Source of the DNA: Alistipes sp.
Lineage (GTDB): Bacteria > Bacteroidota > Bacteroidia > Bacteroidales > Rikenellaceae
Direction: 5' to 3'
Assembly (NCBI GenBank): GCA_017379015.1
Contig: JAFNXN010000014.1
Coordinates: 1-64,000 of the forward strand
Length of the DNA: 64,000 nt
In this document: in pieces, positions 7,280 to 14,364 of the stretch
How positions within the stretch are numbered: position 1 is the stretch's first letter
How the letters are laid out: each line of letters opens with the position of its first letter
Translations under genes and position numbers: made by a program
Notes under the pieces: model-generated
The model's input: the letters and a program-made list of their open reading frames with translations, nothing else
Told to the model about the DNA's origin: nothing
The model's database searches: none

Positions 7280-8224
7280 TTAGAGCGTCTTAAGATACTC
7301 TGACACGTTGTCAAAGATGCGCTTCTCGACGTCGTCTGCCTCGGCGCGCACGAACTTCTCGCCCGTAACTGCCTCGTAGAGCTCGATATATCGCTCGGTG
7401 ATGCCCTTGACAACCTCCTCGGTCATCTCGGGAACCTGCTGACCCTCCTGACCCTGGAAGCCATTCTCCATCAACCACTCGCGCACAAACTCCTTAGATA
7501 GCTGCTTCTGCTTCTCGCCACGCGCAAGACGCTCCTCGTAGCCCTCCTTGTAGAAGTAGCGTGATGAGTCGGGGGTGTGAATCTCGTCCATAAGGTAGAT
7601 GGTGCCATTCTTCTTGCCGAACTCATACTTGGTGTCTACCAAGATAAGACCCATCTTCTCGGCGATCTCAGTACCGCGCTGGAAGATAGCACGTGTGTAT
7701 GCCTCGAGCTGCTCGTACTCCTCGCGTGACACAAGACCCTGACGGATGATCTCCTCCTTCGAGATGTCCTCGTCGTGACCCTCGTCAGCCTTGGTTGTAG
7801 GGGTGATGATAGGCTCTGGGAACTTCTGGTTCTCGACCATGCCCTCGGGCATCGCTACACCACATATTGTGCGCTTGCCAGCCTTGTACTCTCTCCATGC
7901 GTGACCCGATAGGTAGCCACGGATGACCATCTCCACCTTGTAGGGCTCGCAGCGGTGACCCACTGTAACCATAGGGTCGGGCACGCCGATCTTCCAGTTG
8001 GGGAGGATGTCGGTTGTGGCATCGAGGAACTTAGCGGCAATCTGGTTCAGCACCTGACCCTTGAATGGGATACCCTTAGGCAGCACCACGTCGAAAGCCG
8101 AGATACGGTCCGACACCACCATAACAAGGTAGTCGTCGTTGATGTTATAGACGTCACGTACCTTACCTACGTAGTGACCCTTCTGACCCTCAAACTGAAA
8201 ATCGTTCTTTACAATAGCGTTCAT
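7280..8224 (-). CDS. purC: Phosphoribosylaminoimidazole-succinocarboxamide synthase
   Basis: A 314-residue SAICAR synthase: ATP-dependent joining of aspartate to CAIR in purine synthesis. The ATP-binding start GKVRDVYNI is near residue 20. [23 protein letters not shown], the substrate-binding segment [22 protein letters not shown] and DTKYEFG ... [12 protein letters not shown] follow in the usual order. The length agrees with Bacteroidetes PurC (about 310-315), longer than the E. coli form. It stands alone on the minus strand, convergent with the response-regulator gene. A -7 box lies about 60 bases upstream. No purine riboswitch is evident. Confidence 0.97.
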   Translation of the reverse strand: MNAIVKNDFQFEGQKGHYVGKVRDVYNINDDYLVMVVSDRISAFDVVLPKGIPFKGQVLNQIAAKFLDATTDILPNWKIGVPDPMVTVGHRCEPYKVEMVIRGYLSGHAWREYKAGKRTICGVAMPEGMVENQKFPEPIITPTTKADEGHDEDISKEEIIRQGLVSREEYEQLEAYTRAIFQRGTEIAEKMGLILVDTKYEFGKKNGTIYLMDEIHTPDSSRYFYKEGYEERLARGEKQKQLSKEFVREWLMENGFQGQEGQQVPEMTEEVVKGITERYIELYEAVTGEKFVRAEADDVEKRIFDNVSEYLKTL

Positions 8225-8284
8225 ATAGTTAATTTTTAGATTATCTTCTGCTCCACACTCTGCCCTGCACGGGCATTATACGTG

Positions 8285-8292
8285 CAAAGGTA
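8285..8292 (-). promoter_or_regulatory. -7 box of purC
   Basis: Minus-strand TACCTTTG matches the consensus; no TTTG is seen at the proper upstream spacing. Confidence 0.45.
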
Positions 8293-8341
8293 GCAAAAAA
8301 AATCTACATTATATCTTAAATCTTTAGAAACAGATGATTTT

Positions 8342-8374
8342 AGCAACAAAGGAGGTCGTCAAACCCCCTTTGCT
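8342..8374 (-). terminator. Terminator after the cysteine hydrolase gene
   Basis: AGC..CAAAGGaGG and CCcCCTTTGCT form an imperfect stem of about 10 bp with a loop of 8-9 bases. Downstream on the minus strand is AAAATC rather than a T-run, so efficiency is uncertain. Confidence 0.5.
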
Positions 8375-8390
8375 TAGATCCGTGATCGTT

Positions 8391-8942
8391 TTAGAACATC
8401 GCGATAAGCTCCTCATTCGTATAGGCATCTGCGCCGTAGCACGTCTTGAGATATGCCAGACCACTGGTGTAGTCCTCCTCGGTGAATGAGTCGGTAGCCT
8501 CCTTAGCCACCACAACATCGTAGCCCAGCGAGAAGGCATCTGCCGAGGTGTGACGCACGCACATGTGCGTATGTAGACCAGTCATGACAACGGTCTGCAC
8601 GCCAAGCTCCTTAAGCAGAATGTCGAGGTCGGTCTGGAAGAAGCCGCTGTAGCGACGCTTTGGCACAACGTAGTCGCCCTCAGCCTTGTTTAGCTCGGGG
8701 ATCACCTGAGCACCCTCAGTGCCGGCAATGGCATGGTCGCCCCAGATGCTCAGCTCGCGGTCGATACCCTTAAGATGTGCATCATTGCAGAAGATAACAG
8801 GCACATTAGCTTTGCGTGCCGCGTCGAGAAGATGCGCCGTTGCAGGAACAATAGCCTTGCCACGCTCACAGGTAAGCGCACCATAAACAAAATCGTTGAG
8901 CATGTCAACAACTAAGATAGCTGGTTTGTTTAACTTTTGCAT
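8391..8942 (-). CDS. Isochorismatase-family cysteine hydrolase
   Basis: A 183-residue cytosolic hydrolase of the isochorismatase/nicotinamidase superfamily. The catalytic triad is visible as D13 (VVDMLNDFV), K95 (VPKRRYSGF) and C128 (GLHTHMCVRHTSADAF). The cis-peptide region lies just before the cysteine, as in the family. Substrates in this group range from nicotinamide and isochorismate to N-carbamoyl compounds, and the sequence does not settle which. Nicotinamidase (PncA) is one option, but no clear metal-binding D-x-H-x-H set characteristic of PncA was identified. It has its own promoter-like site and terminator and appears monocistronic. Confidence 0.85.
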   Translation of the reverse strand: MQKLNKPAILVVDMLNDFVYGALTCERGKAIVPATAHLLDAARKANVPVIFCNDAHLKGIDRELSIWGDHAIAGTEGAQVIPELNKAEGDYVVPKRRYSGFFQTDLDILLKELGVQTVVMTGLHTHMCVRHTSADAFSLGYDVVVAKEATDSFTEEDYTSGLAYLKTCYGADAYTNEELIAMF

Positions 8943-8996
8943 AGTCTATAATTCGATAGTTAGTGATATGTGCTACGTGTTGGTATAACACTAATC

Positions 8997-9027
8997 CAAA
9001 GTTCGGAACTATTCTAAAATAAAACAA
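8997..9027 (-). promoter_or_regulatory. Possible promoter of the cysteine hydrolase gene
   Basis: Minus-strand TTG (9025-9027), a 20-base spacer and GAACTTTG (8997-9004), one base off TAnnTTTG. Confidence 0.4.
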
Positions 9028-9058
9028 TAGCTTGTCGACCAACGGGACAATAAATACG

Positions 9059-9089
9059 AAAAAGAGGCAAGAATATTACTTCTTACCTC
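9059..9089 (-). terminator. Terminator of the acyltransferase pair
   Basis: On the minus strand a 10-bp stem (GAGGTAAGAA with TTCTTGCCTC, one G-T pair) is followed directly by TTTTT. It lies about 35 bases past the stop of the GNAT-like gene. Confidence 0.82.
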
Positions 9090-9124
9090 TCGTATAATAG
9101 CTTTCAGTACGTGGATATGCTATC

Positions 9125-10015
9125 CTACCATGTTGTGTAACGCTCAAACTTATCGCGATAGATAGAATCTACAGGAACAAGAATACAGGTCTCGTAGACA
9201 TCGCCAAGCTCGGGGTTGTAGACCGAGTCAAAGACCTTCATCGAGCCGGTGAGGTTGATATATGCGTTGAACATTGGGGGTATGATCTCCTCATGCTCGC
9301 GTATGCGGCTGCGCAAGATTTTGTAGTCCTCTGCAAAGTCCTCGCCCGTGAATACCTCGGCGTAGTGGGCGTTGTCGATATTCATCTCAAGAGGCGTAAT
9401 GCCCTCGATAAGATGCTCAGTGTCAGGGTAGTACTTGCGTAGGAAGTAGAAGAACATGTTGCGTGCCTCGATGTTGTACGACGAGTACATCGTAACCTTG
9501 CCAAGGAGATACTTCACCTCAGGGTTGGTCTTGAGCAGTGCTCCGATGCCATCCCAGATGTTGTCCAGGGCATAGATGCTCTTCAGTGCGTCGCCCGAGC
9601 TCTTCACAAAGGCGCGTCCAAGCTCTAGGGTGTGGGGCATATACCTCTCACGGAAGAGGTCGCTGAAGCGGAAGTAGTGCTCTGTGGAGAGGTGCTTGGG
9701 GTGCGTCTCGTGGCTGATGATAAAGCGGTAGCCGCCGATGATCTCCTCTGACTCAGGATTCCACGCTATGAGCTGCTGGTATCCATCTGTTGCCAAGTCG
9801 TCGCTGTCGATGTCTAGTTCATTGCCGCTGCCTCCGCCACCCTCGCGGAAAGCCTCCTCGCGAAGACGTCCTACTTCGCGCATGAGGTTGGGCGAGCTCT
9901 CTGCTCTAAAGATATATATCACATTGCCACCATGGCGTGTTGTGCGTAGTGGCTCAAGCTGTGCGAGCTCTTCGCGGAGAAGTGCTCTATCTACTGCGGG
10001 GATAATCTCTTGCAT
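9125..10015 (-). CDS. GNAT-type N-acyltransferase, GlsB/OlsB-like
   Basis: A 296-residue protein of the acetyltransferase-5/OlsB family, which attaches a fatty acyl chain from acyl-ACP to an amino-acid amine. Recognisable parts are the N-terminal LREEAFREGGGGSGNELDID, the strand IIGGYRFI, and LELGRAFVKSSGDALKSIYALDNIWDGIGALL followed by KYLLGKVTMYSSY. The next gene upstream (2-base gap) is an acyltransferase of the PlsC type. The pair matches the Bacteroides GlsB/GlsA arrangement that makes glycine lipids and their N-acyl precursor. Assignment to glycine rather than ornithine lipids follows the phylum and is inference. No signal peptide; expected at the inner face of the membrane. Confidence 0.8.
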   Translation of the reverse strand: MQEIIPAVDRALLREELAQLEPLRTTRHGGNVIYIFRAESSPNLMREVGRLREEAFREGGGGSGNELDIDSDDLATDGYQQLIAWNPESEEIIGGYRFIISHETHPKHLSTEHYFRFSDLFRERYMPHTLELGRAFVKSSGDALKSIYALDNIWDGIGALLKTNPEVKYLLGKVTMYSSYNIEARNMFFYFLRKYYPDTEHLIEGITPLEMNIDNAHYAEVFTGEDFAEDYKILRSRIREHEEIIPPMFNAYINLTGSMKVFDSVYNPELGDVYETCILVPVDSIYRDKFERYTTW

Positions 10016-10017
10016 GG

Positions 10018-10812
10018 TTACTTCATTTCTAGGTTATAGGCGCATTTGCGTATGTAGTTACATTTCTCTGAACGATTGCCCTCGAGTTGCTCTACGTCGA
10101 TAGGTGCTCCAATGCGGATCTTGATGTGGTTACCGCGCTGGCGGAACATCTCGTCGACGAGCAGCACAAGCTCGATGTTTACGTTGATGTGGAGAAAGCG
10201 TCTTAAGCGGTAGATGCGGTAGAAACGCTTCGAGAGTGTGCCCTCGACAAATACGGGGACCACCTTGCGGTTGTAGCGTTGAGCATCCTTGATAAAGTGG
10301 CTCTTCCACTCGGTATCCTGTACGCGTCCGTCGATGTAGCGCGAGCAGAAGCCTGCGGGGAAGGTTAGTATCTGCTTTGTTGGGGAGCTGAGGGCGTTGT
10401 CGTAGCGCATGCTCTTCTCGGCACTCTGCTTACCATATTTATTTATTGGTATCCATAGTGGCGCGAGGTAGGTCACGTTCATGAGCAGGTCGTTGACAAT
10501 AGCTCCAGCATCGCCAAACTCCTCGATGAGAGTGTCGACAAGCAACATGCCATCAAGACCACCAAAGGGGTGGTTCGAGGCGAAGATATATCTCTCGTTC
10601 TTGTCTAGTGGGGTGGTGAACTCCACCTCGTGTGTGACGTTGAAAAATTCGAATGTTCGCTTCAGGAACTCCTCGGGTGTTGCACCCTTCGACGCTGCGA
10701 GGAGCGTGTTCATCTCATCTTGGTGGATGATCTTCTCAAGCGGGCGTGTGATAAACTTGGGGAGTCGACGCCCCATGCGCTTGCCCAATATTTCACGAAT
10801 ATCTATGTACAT
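10018..10812 (-). CDS. Acyltransferase, GlsA-like (O-acylation of N-acyl amino acid)
   Basis: A 264-residue protein of the lysophospholipid acyltransferase superfamily. The start chosen (MYIDIREILGKRMGRRLPKF) lies after a TACTTTTG promoter box; an upstream in-frame ATG at 10965 would add 51 residues translated from A/T-rich promoter DNA and is rejected. The active-site block is NHPFGGLDGM, with five rather than four residues between H and D. The second block reads FPAGFCSR instead of FPEGTRS. Both variations are typical of the hemolysin-like branch paired with OlsB/GlsB. It is co-transcribed with the GNAT-like gene. The likely reaction is transfer of a second, often hydroxylated, acyl chain to form a diacylated amino-acid lipid. 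Confidence 0.78.
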   Translation of the reverse strand: MYIDIREILGKRMGRRLPKFITRPLEKIIHQDEMNTLLAASKGATPEEFLKRTFEFFNVTHEVEFTTPLDKNERYIFASNHPFGGLDGMLLVDTLIEEFGDAGAIVNDLLMNVTYLAPLWIPINKYGKQSAEKSMRYDNALSSPTKQILTFPAGFCSRYIDGRVQDTEWKSHFIKDAQRYNRKVVPVFVEGTLSKRFYRIYRLRRFLHINVNIELVLLVDEMFRQRGNHIKIRIGAPIDVEQLEGNRSEKCNYIRKCAYNLEMK

Positions 10813-10833
10813 AGTTAGTAGTGTAATTAACTG

Positions 10834-10841
10834 CAAAAGTA
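10834..10841 (-). promoter_or_regulatory. -7 box of the acyltransferase pair
   Basis: Minus-strand TACTTTTG lies about 22 bases before the chosen start codon. No clear TTTG at the matching upstream spacing. Confidence 0.42.
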
Positions 10842-11041
10842 CAAATAATATTGCATACGGCTCATCGGTATATATACCTAATTTTGCACGTGAGTCGTTC
10901 GCTATATTATATATAGTAGTACAAATGTAGCGAAAAAAGGTGAAATATACACCATGAAAGCCCAATTATTTTCATTAGAAAGTAGCTCGGAGAGAGTTTT
11001 CAAGGAGGGCGCAGACGACGTTGCCTCTCTCAGAGACGAAA

Positions 11042-11062
11042 GAGACGCAGAGACAACAGAGA
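11042..11062 (+). repeat. Left arm of a 21-base inverted repeat
   Basis: A 21-base sequence beginning GAGACGCAGAGACAACAG is repeated exactly, in inverted orientation, at 11270-11290. The two arms bracket about 207 bases that contain the palindromic element. Confidence 0.85.
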
Positions 11063-11156
11063 CAACAGAGAGAAAAAAACAACAAAAAAATATGATGCTC
11101 GACTTCGTTCTCGTCTCTCTCGTCTCTCTCGTCTTTCTCCTCTCTCTGCTATCTCT

Positions 11157-11253
11157 GTTCGTCATTGCGAGAGCCGCAAGGCTCGTGGCAATCTCATCCT
11201 AAGCACGCTAACGAGGAGATTCCCACGGTCGCTAAAGCTCCCTCGGAATGAAC
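11157..11253. repeat. Palindromic REP/MITE-like element
   Basis: About 97 bases. The left half begins GTTCGTCATTGCGAGAGC and continues GTGGCAATCTCATCC. The reverse complement of the right half begins GTTCATTCCGAGGGAGC and continues GTGGGAATCTCCTC, so the element is an imperfect palindrome. A perfect inner hairpin GAGCC-GCAA-GGCTC lies in the left half. The CATTGCGAG ... GGCAATCTC wording is that of widely dispersed intergenic palindromes in many bacterial genomes; this is from memory. No other copy is seen in the window. Confidence 0.75.
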
Positions 11254-11269
11254 TAATTAAGTTTCTCTC

Positions 11270-11290
11270 TCTCTGTTGTCTCTGCGTCTC
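11270..11290 (-). repeat. Right arm of the 21-base inverted repeat
   Basis: Exact reverse complement of 11042-11062. It lies 20 bases before the end of the riboflavin kinase gene. Confidence 0.85.
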
Positions 11291-11310
11291 GGCCCTCTCT
11301 CCTGGTGCTC

Positions 11311-11670
11311 TTAGCTCTTGGCACCTGCTATGGAGTCGTAGTCGCGCATCAGTTGCTCCTTGAGGTCGCCTATCGATGCAAAGCGTTTCTCGTCGCGCAG
11401 CTTCTCGAGGAGTCTTACGCTGAGACGTCTGCCGTAAAGGTCGCCCTGAAAGCCTATCACGTGGGTCTCCAATAGTAGCTCCTTGCCACCTACCGAGGGA
11501 CGTATGCCCACGTTCGACATTGCTCGGTATGTCGTGCCGTCAATCGCCACCTCGGAGCGATAGACGCCGCGCTCAATATCGTAGCCGTCGAGCGACATGT
11601 TTGCCGTCGGGAAGCCCAGTGCTCGACCTATCTTTTTACCATGAATAACCTCTGCTTCGATATCTATCAT
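11311..11670 (-). CDS. Stand-alone riboflavin kinase
   Basis: A 119-residue flavokinase domain that phosphorylates riboflavin to FMN. It shows the family start VIHGKKIGRALGFPTANM with the Mg/ATP-binding PTAN, then GVY, NVGIRPSVGG and ETHVIGF-DLYG, and the C-terminal helix region VRLLEKLRDEKRF. Bacterial RibF is normally about 300 residues with an N-terminal FAD-synthetase domain; here only the kinase half is encoded. FMN made here must be converted to FAD by another protein if FAD is made at all. It is the last gene of the rsfS-ftsH-cdsA-psd operon, 15 bases after the permease gene. Nothing upstream resembles a lost adenylyltransferase domain. Confidence 0.88.
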   Translation of the reverse strand: MIDIEAEVIHGKKIGRALGFPTANMSLDGYDIERGVYRSEVAIDGTTYRAMSNVGIRPSVGGKELLLETHVIGFQGDLYGRRLSVRLLEKLRDEKRFASIGDLKEQLMRDYDSIAGAKS

Positions 11671-11685
11671 AATGTAATGTACACT

Positions 11686-12774
11686 CTAAAGTTTGCTCGT
11701 TAGACGGCGTACCACGCCATACTCTGAGAAGAACTCGCGTGCTATGACGCGTGCCACGGTGTAGAGAGGTATGGCAAGCAGCATACCCCATACTCCACCC
11801 ACATGTCCTGAGATCAGGATGACGATGAAGATCTCGAGCGGGTGAGCATTCACTCTCTCGGAGTATATCGTGGGCTGGATTATAAAGTCATCTATTATCT
11901 TAACCACACCTATTGTTGCGCCAATGACTATGGCGGTGTAGGCTATGTTGCCCTCTATGGGCGAGATGATGCCCATAGCCATCGAGATGCAGCAACCTAT
12001 AACAGGACCTGCGTAGGGTATTAGGTTCATCGTGCCCATGATGAGGCCCGTGATAAGGGCATTGCTAATGCTCATGCCAAAGAGCATCATCGCTACCGAG
12101 ATCACCAGCATGAGGATCATGCTCTCAACCATCAAGCCTCCGAAGTAGCGTGTTAGGAGTGATTGAATGGAGTCTAGGGCGTGGTAGATGTTGTCCTTGT
12201 ACTTGTCGGGGAAGAAGAGAGCTACAATCTTATGAAATAGTCCCTCGTCGCGAAGAAAGAAGAAGGTGATGAACGTCACGGAGAAGAGCCCAATGCCGAT
12301 AGATAGCATCGACGAGGCGACATTTGTAAATGTCGATACGAAGTCGGTGTCGATGAATTTAGATAGCATCTCCTCGAGGAGCTTTACAATGTCTATAATA
12401 GGCTTTGAGAAGTGACCATTTATTGACTCCTCAAAGGCTGCCACGGGGGCCTTTATCGACTCGGCAAGGCTATTCCAGTCGAGTGTTAGCAGCTCGTCTA
12501 CCTTGCTGGCGATAAGCGGGATGAAGAGTATGCCAAGAGCTCCGATGACGATCCACATCACGACGAGCGTTATGCTTGCGGCGAGTGTGCGTGATGGGTG
12601 CCACGTGCCCACCTGCAGCCTGTTTATGCGGCTCACGAGTGGTCGTCCGACGATGGCGAGCACTGCGGCAAGGAGCATGTAGACTACGATGCTCGATAGA
12701 TACCATACCACCGCCAGCACGGCTGCCACCATGCCGATGGTTATAACCCCCTTTATTACCTTGTCTAGCTCCAT
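11686..12774 (-). CDS. AI-2E/PerM-family membrane transporter
   Basis: A 362-residue polytopic inner-membrane protein. Several strongly hydrophobic helices are seen (about 8-45, 65-90, 150-175, 215-300 and 310-345), with the family's conserved regions PYAGPVIG and a C-terminal LLAIPLYTVARVIAREF. Members have been linked to export of autoinducer-2 or, in one branch, sodium/proton antiport; the substrate here is unknown. The gene lies between psd and the riboflavin kinase with gaps of about 20 bases, so it is part of the same operon, although its role with lipid genes is not obvious. Confidence 0.85.
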   Translation of the reverse strand: MELDKVIKGVITIGMVAAVLAVVWYLSSIVVYMLLAAVLAIVGRPLVSRINRLQVGTWHPSRTLAASITLVVMWIVIGALGILFIPLIASKVDELLTLDWNSLAESIKAPVAAFEESINGHFSKPIIDIVKLLEEMLSKFIDTDFVSTFTNVASSMLSIGIGLFSVTFITFFFLRDEGLFHKIVALFFPDKYKDNIYHALDSIQSLLTRYFGGLMVESMILMLVISVAMMLFGMSISNALITGLIMGTMNLIPYAGPVIGCCISMAMGIISPIEGNIAYTAIVIGATIGVVKIIDDFIIQPTIYSERVNAHPLEIFIVILISGHVGGVWGMLLAIPLYTVARVIAREFFSEYGVVRRLTSKL

Positions 12775-12795
12775 CTTCGTTTTCGCGTAACTCTT

Positions 12796-13464
12796 TTATG
12801 CTCTGCGCTTAAGGCGTGCTATTGGGGTCTGCGAGCCAATCACAGGATCGCCAATCTCAACGAATAGCTCCGAATCCTTAGGAATGAGAATGTCTACGCG
12901 CGAGCCAAACTTGATAAAGCCCATCACGCTATTCTGCTCCACGTCGTTGCCTGGCTTCATGTATGATACTATGCGTCGTGCCACGAAGCCTGCGATCTGG
13001 CGTATCAATACTTTGCGGTCATCCTTCATGCGAATTACGGTCGTTGTGCGCTCGTTCTCGGTCGACGACTTAGGGTGCCATGCTACGAGGAAGCGTCCGT
13101 GGTGGTGCTTGAAATACTCCACCGAGCCACCCACAGGGAGCCAGTTGATGTGCACGTTCGTTACCGACATAAAGATCGAGATCTGCATCATCTCCTCCTT
13201 GAGATATTCATCGTCGGTGACTACCTCGGTGACCACCACACGACCATCGCAGGGCGAGAATATAAGCTCCGAGTCGTGAATCTGCACACGGCGTGGCTCG
13301 CGAAAGAAGGCTGCTACAAAGAACCAGAAGATGAGCAGGAAGCCTGCCATGAACCACATGATGGCAATGTGCGTATCGATGAGTAGATAGACCATCAACC
13401 ATATCGACAAGCAAATAAGTCCGGTGATGCCGATTATCCAGTAACCCTCTTTGTTGATCTTCAT
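12796..13464 (-). CDS. psd: Phosphatidylserine decarboxylase, short type
   Basis: A 222-residue proenzyme that decarboxylates phosphatidylserine to phosphatidylethanolamine. Two hydrophobic segments near the N-terminus (about 10-52) anchor it. The conserved FSPCDGRVVVTE, SIFMSVTNVHINWLPVGGSVEYFKHHHGRF and FGSRVDILIP follow. The G-S pair in FGSR is the self-cleavage site that creates the pyruvoyl group on the new serine. The short length matches the archaeal/Bacteroidetes type rather than the E. coli enzyme. It follows cdsA directly: CdsA makes CDP-diacylglycerol, the precursor for phosphatidylserine, so the two genes serve one pathway. Confidence 0.93.
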   Translation of the reverse strand: MKINKEGYWIIGITGLICLSIWLMVYLLIDTHIAIMWFMAGFLLIFWFFVAAFFREPRRVQIHDSELIFSPCDGRVVVTEVVTDDEYLKEEMMQISIFMSVTNVHINWLPVGGSVEYFKHHHGRFLVAWHPKSSTENERTTTVIRMKDDRKVLIRQIAGFVARRIVSYMKPGNDVEQNSVMGFIKFGSRVDILIPKDSELFVEIGDPVIGSQTPIARLKRRA

Positions 13465-13494
13465 AAGTTTATAGATTTTGTAGTTTGTGTTAGC

Positions 13495-14343
13495 TTATAA
13501 AAAGAGCAAGAATATAAATGCGAATGGTGCAGAGATAAGCAACGCATCAAATCTGTCGAGCACACCGCCGTGACCAGGCATGATGTTGCCCGAGTCCTTG
13601 ATGCCCGCCTCGCGCTTGAACATCGACTCCACAAGGTCGCCGAGCACTCCAGTGATGGCGATGATTGCTGCAAGACCTATCCATATCTCGTATCGACCAT
13701 CAAGGAAGTATGCGCCGAGCGCACCTACGCCGATAGCTCCGATTATGCCACCAAAGAATCCCTCCCACGACTTCTTGGGCGATATGCGCTCACACAGGCG
13801 ATGCTTGCCCATGGTGATGCCCACCAAATAGGCGAACACGTCGTTGGCCCAGACGATGAAGAGATAGAATAGGAAGTACCATGGCTGCCACGTATTTCCA
13901 CCGAGGAATAGGGGAATATACATCATTAGCGACAGTGGTAGCGTAACATACACTATGCCAAGAATGGTCGTGGCGATATTGCTCATAGGTGTCTGCGAAA
14001 CCTTGAATAGCTCAATAACCATACATATTGGAATGACTAGCGAGATGGAGATGATTGTCATCGCCATCAATATTTCAATGCCCTCAAAGCTTTTATTCTG
14101 GACTCCGATGGCTGGTAGTGCTAAACCAATAAAGAGGATGATGCCTGTGGCGATGCCTGTGATAAACTGAGGCTTAGAGCCGTTGTGACGAGCCATCTTA
14201 TAGAACTCCACAAGGCCAATGACCATAATGGCGAATAGCAGCAGGGCATAGGAGTAAATACTCAACGATGCGCCAGCTACAATGGCTAGTAGCACTGCAC
14301 CACTTGCGGTGCGAACCAATAAGTTTTTCAGCTTGTCACTCAT
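13495..14343 (-). CDS. cdsA: Phosphatidate cytidylyltransferase (CDP-diglyceride synthase)
   Basis: A 282-residue inner-membrane enzyme that makes CDP-diacylglycerol from phosphatidic acid and CTP. About eight hydrophobic helices are seen. The family signature is at the C-terminal end: SMFKREAGIKDSGNIMPGHG followed by GVLDRFD. WEGFFGG earlier in the chain is also conserved. It lies between ftsH and psd with gaps of 21 and 30 bases and is clearly in the operon. Putting a quality-control protease and the CDP-lipid branch point in one transcript is common in this phylum. Confidence 0.95.
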   Translation of the reverse strand: MSDKLKNLLVRTASGAVLLAIVAGASLSIYSYALLLFAIMVIGLVEFYKMARHNGSKPQFITGIATGIILFIGLALPAIGVQNKSFEGIEILMAMTIISISLVIPICMVIELFKVSQTPMSNIATTILGIVYVTLPLSLMMYIPLFLGGNTWQPWYFLFYLFIVWANDVFAYLVGITMGKHRLCERISPKKSWEGFFGGIIGAIGVGALGAYFLDGRYEIWIGLAAIIAITGVLGDLVESMFKREAGIKDSGNIMPGHGGVLDRFDALLISAPFAFIFLLFL

Positions 14344-14364
14344 ACGATTATAATGTTCTTCGAT

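Larger units (their letters stand above)
10813..11310. other. Gene-free block between acyltransferase pair and riboflavin kinase
   Basis: About 500 bases with no credible gene. The part nearest 10813 is A/T-rich promoter sequence for the acyltransferase operon. From 11020 to 11160 a GA-rich strand (AGAGAC units) changes to a CT-rich one (GTCTCTCTC units). A palindromic element follows at 11157-11253, then another CT-rich stretch to 11302. Short open frames on both strands are low-complexity Ser/Leu/Arg/Thr and I do not call them genes. Confidence 0.8.

Noticed and set aside
10813-10965. N-terminal extension of the GlsA-like protein
   Set aside because: The 51 extra residues come from A/T-rich promoter DNA that includes a -7 box; homologues begin near MYIDIREIL.
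10902-11202. Overlapping short frames on both strands (82 and 87 residues) in the GA/CT-rich block
   Set aside because: Low-complexity composition from simple repeats, overlap with each other and with a palindromic element, and no start context.
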